Part shown: piece after piece, positions 37,539 to 50,058 of the stretch
How the letters are laid out: the number at the start of each line of letters is the position of its first letter
How positions within the stretch are numbered: the stretch's first letter is position 1
Assembly (NCBI RefSeq): GCF_000011365.1
Contig: NC_004463.1
Span: forward strand, 434,001-498,000
Length of the DNA stretch: 64,000 nucleotides
Direction: 5' to 3'
DNA from: Bradyrhizobium diazoefficiens USDA 110
Lineage (GTDB): Bacteria; Pseudomonadota; Alphaproteobacteria; Rhizobiales; Xanthobacteraceae
Made by a program: the position numbers and the translations under genes
The notes under the pieces: generated by a model
What the model saw: only the letters and a program-made list of their open reading frames with translations
Database searches by the model: none
What the model was told of the DNA's origin: nothing

Positions 37539-39185
37539 CTAGTTCGTCGGCCCGACCGTAAACGGGCCGATCGCGATCACGTGGCAGTCGCTGTCGCGCC
37601 TCGCGCAATCGGCCAGCGCGGAATTGACCGCGGTCTGCTCGTCGGCGGCCTTCAGGCCGAGGCCGGGGCGTCCTGCGGTGCCGACGGCGACGGCATTCCA
37701 GCCCATGCCGTCCGCGAGCTTGCGCACGACCTCGTCGCGGGCGTCGGCCACGATCGAGGCATTGCTCGCAGCATGGAAGAAGCCGGTGATCCTGAGCAGG
37801 GTCGGAATCGGCACGACGAAATTATCGTCCACCGCGACGATCATGCAAGCGACGCCCGCGATCGCGCCGCACGATTCCAGCGCACGCCGCGCCGATTCCT
37901 CGGGCGATGATGAGCCCAGCACCATGAAATATTGTCCGCCCGGGCCGAGCGCGACCGACCGGGATTTCGCCGCCGGCACGAACATGTTCTCGAGCCGGAC
38001 CTTTTGCGGATCGCGCACCATCGGAAAGTCCTTCGACGCAAAGGTTCGCTCGGTCATCGCGTCATGCCGAAAATAGGGAGACGGCGGCATCGGCGGCTTG
38101 CCATGCGTGTAGACGACATTGTTGCCGACCGCATAGAGCTCGCAGCGCCGCGGCGATTGCGCGGCATCGGCGCGCTTCTGGCACTGATCGAGCGCGGCGT
38201 TACGCGCGGCCTCCTCGTTCGGCTGGTTCAACGCTGAACCAGTGAAGCCGCCGATATTGAGCGCGAAGGCCTTGTAGTCGCCGGCGGCGGAATAGTCCCC
38301 GGCCAGGTAGTTGCGGATGCGCTCGTTGATGAAGGGCACGCTGTCGGCAGCAAACTTGCCCGTCATCGGCGAGGCGGATGGCGACGGTGCGGGCATCGGC
38401 GCCATCGCAGCGCCGGCATTCGGCGGCGCCGTCGGCGCTACCTGCGCCTTTGCGAGCTGGGTCGGCGTCGCGCTCGGCGCCGCACTTGGCGTCGCGGCCG
38501 GCGTCACCACGGCGGTCGCCGTCTGCTTGAGCTTGGTGTTGTAGAGGAAGCCGGTGACAACGATGGCAACGACCGAGACGACTGCCACCACCAGCGGCCA
38601 CATCCACACGGGTGCGGCGGCGAGCCTGGAGGCGGGCTTCTTCAACTGCGGCTTCGAATAGGTGCCGTCCTCGCGCCGCATCGCCACCATGTAGGCATGC
38701 ACCGGCGTCGGGATGTTCTTCACCTCCTGCGCGCCGATATCGGCGAACTGCACCGACAGCTTGTTGGCGACCTGCTCGTGCACGGCACGGGAAACGCAGA
38801 TGCCGCCGACCTCGGCGAGGCCTTCCAGCCGCGCGGCGATGTTGACGCCGTCGCCGAGCAGATCGCCGTTGCGCTCGACCACGTCGCCGATGGTGATGCC
38901 GATGCGGAACGACATCTGCCGGCTCGGCGGATAGGCCATGTTGCGGGTCCGCAAGGACTCCTGGATGTCGATCGCGCAGCGCACCGCGTCCACCGCGCTC
39001 GGAAATTCCGCGAGCACGGCATCGCCGGCGGTGTTGAAGATGCGACCGGTCGCCTTTGCGATGAAATCGTCGATGACTTCGCGGTAGGAGGCCAGGCGCC
39101 GCAGCGTCTCCTCCTCGTCTTCCGCGACCAGCCTCGAATACCCGGCAATATCGGCTGCGAAAATCGCTGCGATCTTGCGTTTCAT
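37539..39185 (-). CDS. class III adenylate/guanylate cyclase with triplicated Cys-pair C-terminal region
   Basis: The 548-residue protein has an N-terminal class III cyclase domain (residues 1-168): metal aspartates D12 in FAADIAGYSRL and D55 in NTAGDAV, and transition-state N115 and R119 in GVNIAAR. A single membrane helix follows (about 194-214), then an A/P/T-rich linker, then three copies of a repeat ending A-x-x-A-L-x-x-C-x(8-12)-C-x-V-x-A at about 305-354, 408-453 and 496-540. The repeats resemble DUF4189-type domains and lie outside the membrane by this topology. It would make cAMP or cGMP in response to a periplasmic signal. Start ATG 39185. Confidence 0.87.
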   Translation of the reverse strand: MKRKIAAIFAADIAGYSRLVAEDEEETLRRLASYREVIDDFIAKATGRIFNTAGDAVLAEFPSAVDAVRCAIDIQESLRTRNMAYPPSRQMSFRIGITIGDVVERNGDLLGDGVNIAARLEGLAEVGGICVSRAVHEQVANKLSVQFADIGAQEVKNIPTPVHAYMVAMRREDGTYSKPQLKKPASRLAAAPVWMWPLVVAVVSVVAIVVTGFLYNTKLKQTATAVVTPAATPSAAPSATPTQLAKAQVAPTAPPNAGAAMAPMPAPSPSASPMTGKFAADSVPFINERIRNYLAGDYSAAGDYKAFALNIGGFTGSALNQPNEEAARNAALDQCQKRADAAQSPRRCELYAVGNNVVYTHGKPPMPPSPYFRHDAMTERTFASKDFPMVRDPQKVRLENMFVPAAKSRSVALGPGGQYFMVLGSSSPEESARRALESCGAIAGVACMIVAVDDNFVVPIPTLLRITGFFHAASNASIVADARDEVVRKLADGMGWNAVAVGTAGRPGLGLKAADEQTAVNSALADCARRDSDCHVIAIGPFTVGPTN

Positions 39186-39324
39186 CTGTGACCCGCCCCG
39201 GAACAAATTCGCGGGCGAAGAATGCCGCTATCGGCTGCGCAGTGCAACAAAGTTTCAGCGCCCGCCACTTCCGTGACGAGCGCTGAACTTATTCAGGAAT
39301 TTCTTGCAGGAATTTCGCGTTCGA

Positions 39325-39347
39325 GCCCCGAAGCGATGCCTCGGGGC
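39325..39347 (-). terminator. hairpin immediately after atpC
   Basis: GCCCCGA and TCGGGGC form a 7-pair stem directly adjacent to the atpC stop. It closes the ATP synthase operon, though no T-run follows. Beyond it a direct repeat CAGGAATTTC occurs at 39294-39303 and 39307-39316. Confidence 0.5.
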
Positions 39348-39840
<493 letters not shown>

Positions 39841-39841
39841 C

Positions 39842-41311
<1,470 letters not shown>

Positions 41312-41357
41312 TCAACTGACCGGGATGTTGGGTTTAACGGGCAATGAAGCGCCTTGA

Positions 41358-42230
41358 TCAGACGGCCTCGGCACCCGAGATGATTTCGATCAGTTCCTTG
41401 GTGATCTGCGCCTGACGCGTGCGGTTGTAGACCAGCGTCTGCTTGCGGATCATCTCACCGGCGTTGCGCGTCGCGTTGTCCATCGCGCTCATCTGCGCGC
41501 CGTAGAACGAGGCGTTGTTCTCGAGCAGCGCGCGGAAAATCTGGACCGCGAGGTTGCGCGGCAGCAGGCGCGTGAGGATCTCGTCCTCTTCCGGCTCGTA
41601 TTCGTAAGACGTCGTGCTGGCGGCAGTGCCCTCCTCGACGACCAGCGGGATGATCTGCTGGGCGGTCGGGATCTGGGCGATCACCGAGCGGAAGCGCGAA
41701 TAGAACAGCGTGCAGACGTCGAATTCACCGGCCTCGAAGCGCGCCAGAACCTTCTTGGCGATGTCCTCAGCGTTGACGAAGCCGAGCTGGCGAACGCTGC
41801 GCAGGTCGAGATGCTCGACGATCTGCTTGTCGAACTGGCGGCGCAGCTGCTCGTAACCCTTGCGGCCGACGCAGAAGAATTTCACTTCCTTGCCCTGCGC
41901 CATCAGCGCCAGCGCGCGCTCACGGGCGAGACGCACGATCGAGGAGTTGAAGGCGCCGGACAGGCCGCGCTCGCCGGTGCAGACCAGCAGCAGGTGGACC
42001 TGGTCCCTGCCGGTGCCGGCCAGCAGCGCCGGCGCGCCGGGCGAGCCCGCCGCGGCGCCGGCGATGTTGGAAATCACCGCGCTCATCTTGTCGGCATAGG
42101 GACGCGCAGCCTCGGCCGCGGTCTGCGCGCGGCGCAGCTTCGAGGCCGCGACCATCTGCATGGCCTTGGTGATCTTTTGCGTCGCCTTGGTGGAGGCGAT
42201 GCGGACGCGCATGTCTTTAAGTGACGCCAT
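41358..42230 (-). CDS. atpG: ATP synthase F1 gamma subunit
   Basis: The 290-residue central-stalk protein begins [24 protein letters not shown], the conserved N-terminal helix, and ends with [22 protein letters not shown], the C-terminal helix that turns within the F1 hexamer. It lies 82 bases upstream of atpD and is separated from atpA by 174 bases with a palindromic repeat. Confidence 0.98.
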   Translation of the reverse strand: MASLKDMRVRIASTKATQKITKAMQMVAASKLRRAQTAAEAARPYADKMSAVISNIAGAAAGSPGAPALLAGTGRDQVHLLLVCTGERGLSGAFNSSIVRLARERALALMAQGKEVKFFCVGRKGYEQLRRQFDKQIVEHLDLRSVRQLGFVNAEDIAKKVLARFEAGEFDVCTLFYSRFRSVIAQIPTAQQIIPLVVEEGTAASTTSYEYEPEEDEILTRLLPRNLAVQIFRALLENNASFYGAQMSAMDNATRNAGEMIRKQTLVYNRTRQAQITKELIEIISGAEAV

Positions 42231-42285
42231 TCTTCGTCCCCGACGGTTCGAGCCCTTGCGGCCAAACCGCTAGCCTGTCTCTGTC

Positions 42286-42399
42286 GTCATGCCCGGGCCT
42301 GTCCCGGGCATCCACGTCTTCGTCTCCCACGCGGTAAGGCGTGGATGGCCGGGACATCAAATGCGAAGACGCGCTTCGCGCTTTTGGCCCGGCCGTGAC
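42286..42399. repeat. dispersed palindromic element, GTCATGCCCGGGCC class, between atpA and atpG
   Basis: Outer arms GTCATGCCCGGGCC and GGCCCGGCCGTGAC enclose inner dyads (GCATCCACGTCTTCGTCTCCC region with GCGTGGATGGC, and AGACGCGCTTCGCGCTT). It lies within the operon transcript directly after atpA. Confidence 0.75.
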
Positions 42400-42404
42400 G
42401 GTTC

Positions 42405-44494
<2,090 letters not shown>

Positions 44495-44956
44495 AGACGC
44501 GCTCTTTTTGCTGTCAAATTCGCAAGGGAAAAACCGTCGCCACGAAGCGGCGCCTAGCGATCCAAGCCCTTGGAATTCAAGCGGGACTTCGATTTTCGAC
44601 CAGCACGGGAAGTGCCGGGCTCGTTAAAATCGCGGCTTTGCTAACATAGCAGGCGCGCACGTGCAACATGACGCCAAATTAAAGGCACGAGGTTCTGTCG
44701 CCAGTTCGTCGCACTCGACGGCGCTTCAATGACGAGGGGTCGGCGACCTCGACGATGACCTGCCACGCCACGGAATTGCCGCGAGCCTTGCGGCGGTGCG
44801 GCGCCGTTGGTTCCTGCTCTCAGCGCATAGCGGCCATGAACACGGATCGCTGAGGCGTGAATTCGGCCCCGGTCGCGCCGCCCGCTGAATACTTACCCAA
44901 TTCTAAATGCTGAGAGCGATGACTTCACTCTACAGTATTCATAAGTAATAGTTAAG
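44495..44956. other. intergenic region between atpH and rlpA
   Basis: About 660 bases separate the divergent atpH and rlpA starts. The first part must hold the ATP synthase promoter, but I could not find a convincing -35/-10 pair with normal spacing. From about 44880 the DNA becomes clearly AT-rich and holds the CtrA-type site. Short open frames here look random. Confidence 0.5.
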
Positions 44957-44971
44957 TTAATGAATCGTTAA
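44957..44971. promoter_or_regulatory. CtrA-type binding site (TTAA-N7-TTAA) upstream of rlpA
   Basis: TTAATGAATCGTTAA matches the CtrA consensus TTAA-N7-TTAA exactly, and two further TTAA half-sites flank it at 44952-44955 and 44974-44977. It lies about 180 bases before the rlpA start in an AT-rich patch. Control of rlpA by the cell-cycle regulator CtrA is inference. Confidence 0.55.
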
Positions 44972-45115
44972 AGTTAAAGATTACGGAATGTCGGATGAAT
45001 ATACCGGCAGGTCACAAGATATTTCACGACGAAACAGAATGGAATTACTGCCCAATTCATGCCGCATTGCGCAACGAAACGCCAAACCGCTCACAAACTG
45101 ATGAGGGCTCCACTG

Positions 45116-45129
45116 GCCACATATGTGGC
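45116..45129. promoter_or_regulatory. perfect palindrome just upstream of rlpA
   Basis: GCCACATATGTGGC is a perfect 14-base palindrome, 23 bases before the rlpA start. It could be an operator or a small hairpin near the ribosome-binding site (AGGGA at about 45140). Confidence 0.4.
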
Positions 45130-45152
45130 AATACTAGCTTAGGGACCACTAA

Positions 45153-45650
45153 ATGCTGTCTTTCAAGACGCTGGGCACTGTGACCCGGCCGCGCACGGCG
45201 ATCGCTTTCATAGCCGCAACCCTCTTCATCGGTGGAACCGCCACCGAAGCTTCCGCCAAATCCAGGCATCACCGGCACCATCATCGCCACCACGCCCAGA
45301 CCGACGCCAATGCAGGCTCTGATTGGCGCAATGCCAATGCGGCGATGACGCCGTCCTCGGGCACCGGGCACAGCTTCTCCGGCATGGCCTCCTATTACGG
45401 CAACGAGTCCGGCAGCAGGACCGCCTCGGGCCAGCGCTTCAACCAGAACGCCATGACCGCGGCACACCGTTCGCTGCCGTTCGGCACCAAGCTGCGCGTC
45501 ACCCACGGCGGCTCGAGCGTGATCGTCACCATCAATGACCGTGGCCCGTTCATTCGCGGCCGTGTGCTCGACCTCTCCACGGGCGCTGCCCGCGCCATCG
45601 GCCTCACCGGCGCCGGCGTCGGCCGCGTCACCGCGGAAGTCATCTCCTAA
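45153..45650 (+). CDS. rlpA: RlpA-like septal ring lytic transglycosylase-family protein
   Basis: The 165-residue protein has a signal peptide (about residues 1-35), a histidine-rich stretch RHHRHHHRHH at 38-47 and one double-psi beta-barrel RlpA domain: GMASYYGNESGSRTASGQRFN, THGGSSVIVTINDRGPF and RVLDLSTGAARAIGL, here in pieces. RlpA proteins cut peptide-free glycan at the division septum. It lacks the lipobox and the C-terminal SPOR domain, so it is a short soluble form. AGGGA precedes ATG 45153. An upstream CtrA-type site suggests cell-cycle control. Confidence 0.88.
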   Translation: MLSFKTLGTVTRPRTAIAFIAATLFIGGTATEASAKSRHHRHHHRHHAQTDANAGSDWRNANAAMTPSSGTGHSFSGMASYYGNESGSRTASGQRFNQNAMTAAHRSLPFGTKLRVTHGGSSVIVTINDRGPFIRGRVLDLSTGAARAIGLTGAGVGRVTAEVIS

Positions 45651-45712
45651 GGCGCCACGGCGCCTCACATTGCCCGCGCACTTTCCATCAGTTTGATGCG
45701 CGCATGAAACAA

Positions 45713-45743
45713 GCCCGCCGTCTTGGGGGACGGCGGGCTTTTT
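45713..45743. terminator. bidirectional rho-independent terminator of rlpA and priA
   Basis: GCCCGCCGTC (45713-45722) pairs with GACGGCGGGC (45729-45738) and is followed by five T residues on the plus strand. It stands 62 bases after rlpA, between convergent genes. Confidence 0.88.
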
Positions 45744-45748
45744 GTTGT

Positions 45749-45854
45749 CGTCATTCCGGGGCGATGCGCAGCATCGAGCCCGGAATCCATCGGGCGGCAG
45801 GGCCCGCGGTGAAATGGATTCCGGGCTCGCGACTTCGTCGCGCCCCGGAATGAC
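45749..45854. repeat. dispersed palindromic element, CGTCATTCCGGGG class
   Basis: A 106-base inverted repeat begins CGTCATTCCGGGGCG and ends CGCCCCGGAATGAC, with GAGCCCGGAATCCAT and ATGGATTCCGGGCTC as inner arms. It closely resembles the element at 61318-61425. Confidence 0.85.
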
Positions 45855-45882
45855 AGCGGAGAATGTGGCGGCGACGGCAGCC

Positions 45883-48093
45883 TTACAAAAAGCTCTGCGG
45901 ATCGACGTCCACCTCCAGCTTCTGATTGCCCTTCGGTTTCGGACACACAGCGAGCCAGTTGCGCAAATAGTCCGACAGGTCGAAACCGCGCGCCGATTTC
46001 ACCAGGATGCGGAAGCGGTAGCGGCCCTTGATGACGGCGAGCGGCGCTTCCGCCGGGCCCAGCACCACCACGCGCTCGTCGCGCGGCGCGAGCGCAACGA
46101 GGCGGCGGCCAAAGCCTTCCGCGCTCGGGCGGTCGCCGGCCGAGATGATCAGGCTGGCGAGCCGGCCGAACGGCGGATACAGCGTGCGCTCGCGAAGATC
46201 GATCTCGCTGTCGTAGAAGGCTTCGCGGTCGCAGGCGATCAGCGCCTTCATCACGGGATGATCGGGCTGGTGGGTCTGGAGATAGCCGACGCCGCGGCCC
46301 TGCTCGCGTCCGGCGCGGCCGATCACCTGGTTGAGCAACTGCCAGGTGCGTTCCGCCGCGCGCGGATCGCCATTGGAAAGGCCGAGATCCGCATCCACGA
46401 CGCCGACCAGATTGAGCCGCGGGAAATTGTGGCCCTTGGCGACGAGCTGCGTGCCGATGATGATGTCGACGCGGCCCTCCGCGATCTCGGCAAGCTCGGA
46501 GCGCATGGTCTCGATCGAGGTGATGAGATCGCTCGACAGCACCATGGTGCGCGCCTCCGGGAACAGCGCGGCCGCTTCTTCCTGCAGGCGCTCGACGCCG
46601 GGGCCGACCGCGACCAGCGATTCCTCCGCCGAACAGTTCGGACAGACATGCGGGCGCGGCATCGAGAAGCCGCAATGGTGACAGACGAGGCGCTGGCGGA
46701 AGCGATGATCGACCAGCCAGGCATCGCAGATGGTGCAGGCGAAGCGGTGGCCGCAGGCGCGGCACAGCGTCAGCGGCGCATAGCCGCGGCGATTGAGGAA
46801 CAATAGCGCCTGCTCGCGCCGCTCGATCGCGGTCCTGATCTCGCCCGCCAGGCGCGGCGAGATGAAGCGGCCGCGCGCCGGCGGCTCGCGGCGCATGTCG
46901 ATCGCCTCGATATGCGGCATGTGCTGGCCGCCGAAGCGCGAGGGCAGCGCGATGCGCTGATAGCGATTCTTGCGCGCATTGACCTCGGATTCGACCGACG
47001 GCGTCGCGGAGGCCAGCACGATCGGAATTTTTGCGATATGCGCGCGCACCACCGCCATGTCGCGGGCATGGTAATGCACGCCCTCGTCCTGCTTGTAGGC
47101 CTGGTCGTGCTCTTCGTCGACGACGATGAGGCCGAGATTGGCGTAGGGCAGAAACAGCGCCGAGCGCGCGCCGACCACGACCGGCGCGCTGCCTTCGGAG
47201 ATCGCCGCCCAGTTGCGCGCGCGGGTGCGCGGGGTGAGCTCGGAGTGCCATTCGATCGGCCGCACGCCAAAACGCTGCGCGAAGCGGTCGAGGAACTGGC
47301 CGGTGAGCGCGATCTCCGGCATCAGGATCAGCGACTGCCTGCCGCGGCGGATCGCCTCCGCCACCGCCTCGAAATAGACCTCGGTCTTGCCCGAGCCGGT
47401 GACGCCGTCGAGCAGCGCGACGTGGAAGGTGCCGTTGGCCGCGAGCGCGCGCATCGTATCGACCGCGGTGCGCTGGAGCGGTGTGAAATCCGGCCGGCCG
47501 AAATCCGGATCGGGGGCCGGCGGCGGTGGCGGCGGCGGCATCGGCTCGACCGTGAGCGTGCCTTCGTCCACCAGGCCGTCGATCACGCCGGCCGAGACGC
47601 CCGCCTCCTTGGCCGCTTCGGACTTGCCGTGCAGCAGCCGGTCCGACAGCACCGCGATCACGCGTTGCCGCGCCGGCGTCAGCCGCCTGGGGGGATCGCC
47701 GATCAGGCGCACGCCGGGGCGCACCCGCTCGGGGCCGAGATTCTCGCCCATCCGCAGGCACATGCGCAGCACCATGCCGCGCGGGCTCAGCGTGTAATTG
47801 GCGACCCAGTCGACGACCGAACGCAACTCGGGCTTCAGCGGCTGGAGGTCGAGCTTCTCGCTGACCTCCTTGAGGCGGTTGTGCAGGCGCGGATCGGGAT
47901 TGGCGTTTTCCGCCCAGACCACGGCGAGCACCTCGCGGGGCCCAAGTGGCACGCCGACGAGATCGCCCGCCTTCAGCTCCATCCCGCGCGGCACCTTGTA
48001 GGAATAGGTCTGGTCGAGCGCGACCGGCACCAGCACGTCGACCATGCGGGTCGCGTTGGCGGAGGCGGTGCTGCTGCGGGAGGTGTGGTCCAT
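45883..48093 (-). CDS. priA: primosomal replication restart helicase PriA
   Basis: The 736-residue helicase rebuilds stalled replication forks. It has a 3'-end-binding N-terminal domain, Walker A GVTGSGKT at residues 230-237, DEEH at 326-329, and all eight zinc cysteines (C444, C447, C453, C456, C471, C474, C484, C487). A run of seven prolines at 186-192 forms the linker between the winged-helix and helicase parts. ATG 48093 was chosen; the frame is open ten codons further. It converges with rlpA and is divergent from xerC. Confidence 0.96.
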   Translation of the reverse strand: MDHTSRSSTASANATRMVDVLVPVALDQTYSYKVPRGMELKAGDLVGVPLGPREVLAVVWAENANPDPRLHNRLKEVSEKLDLQPLKPELRSVVDWVANYTLSPRGMVLRMCLRMGENLGPERVRPGVRLIGDPPRRLTPARQRVIAVLSDRLLHGKSEAAKEAGVSAGVIDGLVDEGTLTVEPMPPPPPPPAPDPDFGRPDFTPLQRTAVDTMRALAANGTFHVALLDGVTGSGKTEVYFEAVAEAIRRGRQSLILMPEIALTGQFLDRFAQRFGVRPIEWHSELTPRTRARNWAAISEGSAPVVVGARSALFLPYANLGLIVVDEEHDQAYKQDEGVHYHARDMAVVRAHIAKIPIVLASATPSVESEVNARKNRYQRIALPSRFGGQHMPHIEAIDMRREPPARGRFISPRLAGEIRTAIERREQALLFLNRRGYAPLTLCRACGHRFACTICDAWLVDHRFRQRLVCHHCGFSMPRPHVCPNCSAEESLVAVGPGVERLQEEAAALFPEARTMVLSSDLITSIETMRSELAEIAEGRVDIIIGTQLVAKGHNFPRLNLVGVVDADLGLSNGDPRAAERTWQLLNQVIGRAGREQGRGVGYLQTHQPDHPVMKALIACDREAFYDSEIDLRERTLYPPFGRLASLIISAGDRPSAEGFGRRLVALAPRDERVVVLGPAEAPLAVIKGRYRFRILVKSARGFDLSDYLRNWLAVCPKPKGNQKLEVDVDPQSFL

Positions 48094-48205
48094 GAACTGA
48101 GAATCGGAACCCGGGGGCCTCAAGGCTAGCGCCGTGAGGCGGCCTTAGCGAACGATAAACGAGTGTGATGCGATATACTGTGCGGAATCACCACGTCCAG
48201 AGCGC

Positions 48206-49171
48206 ATGAGCAAAGCGGCCGCCCCACAAATCGAGCTCGCCAGCGCCGATCCCTCGATCGCGCAGGAGATGACGCGCTGGCTGTCGCATCTCGGCGCCGA
48301 GCGGCGGCTGTCGCCGAAGACGCTGGAGGCCTATGGCCGCGACTTGCGGCAGTGCCTGGATTTCCTCTGCAATCACTGGGGCGAACGCGTCACGCTCAAG
48401 CGCTTCGCCGCGCTGGAGGCCACCGACGTGCGCGCCTTCATGGCGATGCGCCGGGCCGACGACATTGCCGGTCGCTCGCTGATGCGCGCGCTGGCGGGCC
48501 TGCGCTCGTTCGGCCGCTTCCTCGAACGCGAGGGCAAGGGCAAGGTCGGCGCGCTCTCCGCGATCCGCGCGCCGAAAGTCGCAAAGAGCCTGCCGAAGCC
48601 GCTGCCGATGGCGTCGGCCAAACGTCTTGCGGACGCCGACGAGCGCGCCGGCGAGGAACGCGAGACCTGGATTCTGGCGCGCGATGCGGCGGTGATGGCG
48701 CTGCTGTATGGTTCCGGCCTGCGCATCTCCGAAGCGCTCGGACTGAAGCGCCGCGAGGTGCCGAAGCCGGGCGAAGGCGACGTGCTCGTCGTCACAGGCA
48801 AAGGCAACAAGACCCGCATGGTGCCGGTGCTGCAGAACGTGCTGGCGCTGGTGCAGGAATATGTTTCGATGTGCCCCTATCCGCTGCCGGCGGAAGGGCC
48901 GATCTTCGTCGGCGCGCGCGGCGGTCCCTTGAGCCCGCGCATCATCCAGCTCGCGATGGAGCGGCTGCGCGGCGCGCTCGGCCTGCCCGACAGCGCGACG
49001 CCGCACGCGCTGCGCCATTCCTTCGCCACGCATCTTCTGTCGCGCGGCGGCGACCTGCGCGCGATCCAGGAACTGCTCGGCCATTCCTCGCTCTCGACCA
49101 CGCAGATCTACACCGGCATCGATTCCGAGCGGCTGCTGGAAGTCTATGCCAGCGCGCATCCGCGGCGGTGA
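48206..49171 (+). CDS. xerC: tyrosine recombinase XerC
   Basis: The 321-residue recombinase has an N-terminal SAM-like core-binding domain (about 15-110) and a catalytic domain with R173 (GLRISEALGL), K199, H267 and R270 (HALRHSFATHLL), H293 (LGHSSLSTTQ) and nucleophile Y302. It resolves chromosome dimers at dif with XerD. The position beside priA fits XerC in alphaproteobacteria. It is a housekeeping gene, not a sign of an integrated element. Confidence 0.94.
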   Translation: MSKAAAPQIELASADPSIAQEMTRWLSHLGAERRLSPKTLEAYGRDLRQCLDFLCNHWGERVTLKRFAALEATDVRAFMAMRRADDIAGRSLMRALAGLRSFGRFLEREGKGKVGALSAIRAPKVAKSLPKPLPMASAKRLADADERAGEERETWILARDAAVMALLYGSGLRISEALGLKRREVPKPGEGDVLVVTGKGNKTRMVPVLQNVLALVQEYVSMCPYPLPAEGPIFVGARGGPLSPRIIQLAMERLRGALGLPDSATPHALRHSFATHLLSRGGDLRAIQELLGHSSLSTTQIYTGIDSERLLEVYASAHPRR

Positions 49172-49271
49172 ATTCTGACATCAAGCTGTCATAGCAAGCT
49201 CTTGGCGCGCATGCCTCTTGCGCGGCGCCCGCGGTTCGGTCAATCGTGGGGCATCCAGGCAGGAGGGATTT

Positions 49272-49862
49272 ATGAGCGCACATGAAAGCATGGAGCATGC
49301 CGAGCACGCCGAACACGCGTCCGGCTCGAACAAGAAGATCGCCCTTCTGATCGCCGTGCTGGCCCTGTTCCTGGCGATCTCGGAGACGCTCGGCAAGGGC
49401 GCCCAGACCGAATCGATCAGCAAGAACGTCGAGGCCGCCAATCTCTGGGCGTTCTTCCAGGCCAAGAGCATCCGCCGCACCGTGGTGCTGACCGCGGCCG
49501 AGCAGGGCAAGCTCACGGTCGTCGGCGCGACCGACGACGCCATGAAGGCGGCGGTGCAGAAGCAGGTCGACGACTGGACCAAGACCGCGCAGCGTTATCG
49601 CTCCGAGCCCGAGACCGGCGAAGGCACCGAGCAGCTCGCCGAGAAGGCCAAGCATGCCGAGCACGAGCGCGACGAGGCGACCGCGAAATACCATCACTTC
49701 GAGCTGGCATCCGCCGCCTTCCAGATCGGCATCGTGCTGGCCTCCGCCACCATCATCACCGGCATCTTCGCCCTCGCCTATGTCGGCGGCCTCCTGACGC
49801 TCGCCGGCCTGCTCATGACCGCGCTCGGCCTGTGGTGGCCGCATCTGCTGCATTTGCATTGA
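49272..49862 (+). CDS. DUF4337 membrane protein
   Basis: The 196-residue protein has a short His/Glu-rich N-terminus (HESMEHAEHAEHA), a first membrane helix (about 22-40), a charged helical middle region (about 55-140) and two C-terminal membrane helices (about 147-195). This is the DUF4337 layout; its function is unknown. AGGAGGG lies seven bases before ATG 49272. It is a single gene followed by a palindromic repeat. Confidence 0.85.
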   Translation: MSAHESMEHAEHAEHASGSNKKIALLIAVLALFLAISETLGKGAQTESISKNVEAANLWAFFQAKSIRRTVVLTAAEQGKLTVVGATDDAMKAAVQKQVDDWTKTAQRYRSEPETGEGTEQLAEKAKHAEHERDEATAKYHHFELASAAFQIGIVLASATIITGIFALAYVGGLLTLAGLLMTALGLWWPHLLHLH

Positions 49863-49886
49863 GGGGGTGAGGCGGCTTACTCCGCC

Positions 49887-50013
49887 GTCGTCCCGGCGAA
49901 CGCCGGGACCCATACCGCGTGATCTATCGATTACTCGCGGTGGGAGTACCGAACGACGAATCTTCGCCAAACTACTCCCTGGGGTTATGGGTCCCGGCCT
50001 TCGCCGGGACGAC
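49887..50013. repeat. dispersed palindromic element, GTCGTCCCGG class, long-loop form
   Basis: Arms GTCGTCCCGGCGAACGCCGG and CCGGCCTTCGCCGGGACGAC enclose about 85 bases. The loop holds AATCTTCGCCAAAC and TACTCCCTGGGG, also seen in the elements at 24513 (opposite orientation) and 21518 (same orientation). Confidence 0.85.
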
Positions 50014-50058
50014 ACCTGAGAATTGGCGCGAGCCCTGGCCCGACAACTGAAAGCGCAA

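Noticed and set aside
44495..44700. A possible atpH promoter (TTGCAC and TATGTT on the minus strand)
   Set aside because: The two hexamers are only 12 bases apart, too close for a sigma-70-type promoter.
44995..45183. A 62-codon frame starting MNIPAGHKIF upstream of rlpA
   Set aside because: It overlaps the rlpA start, has no ribosome-binding site and no family resemblance, and the region looks regulatory.
48206..49171. The tyrosine recombinase as a sign of an integrated element
   Set aside because: Its place beside priA and its standard XerC catalytic set indicate the housekeeping dimer-resolution enzyme.
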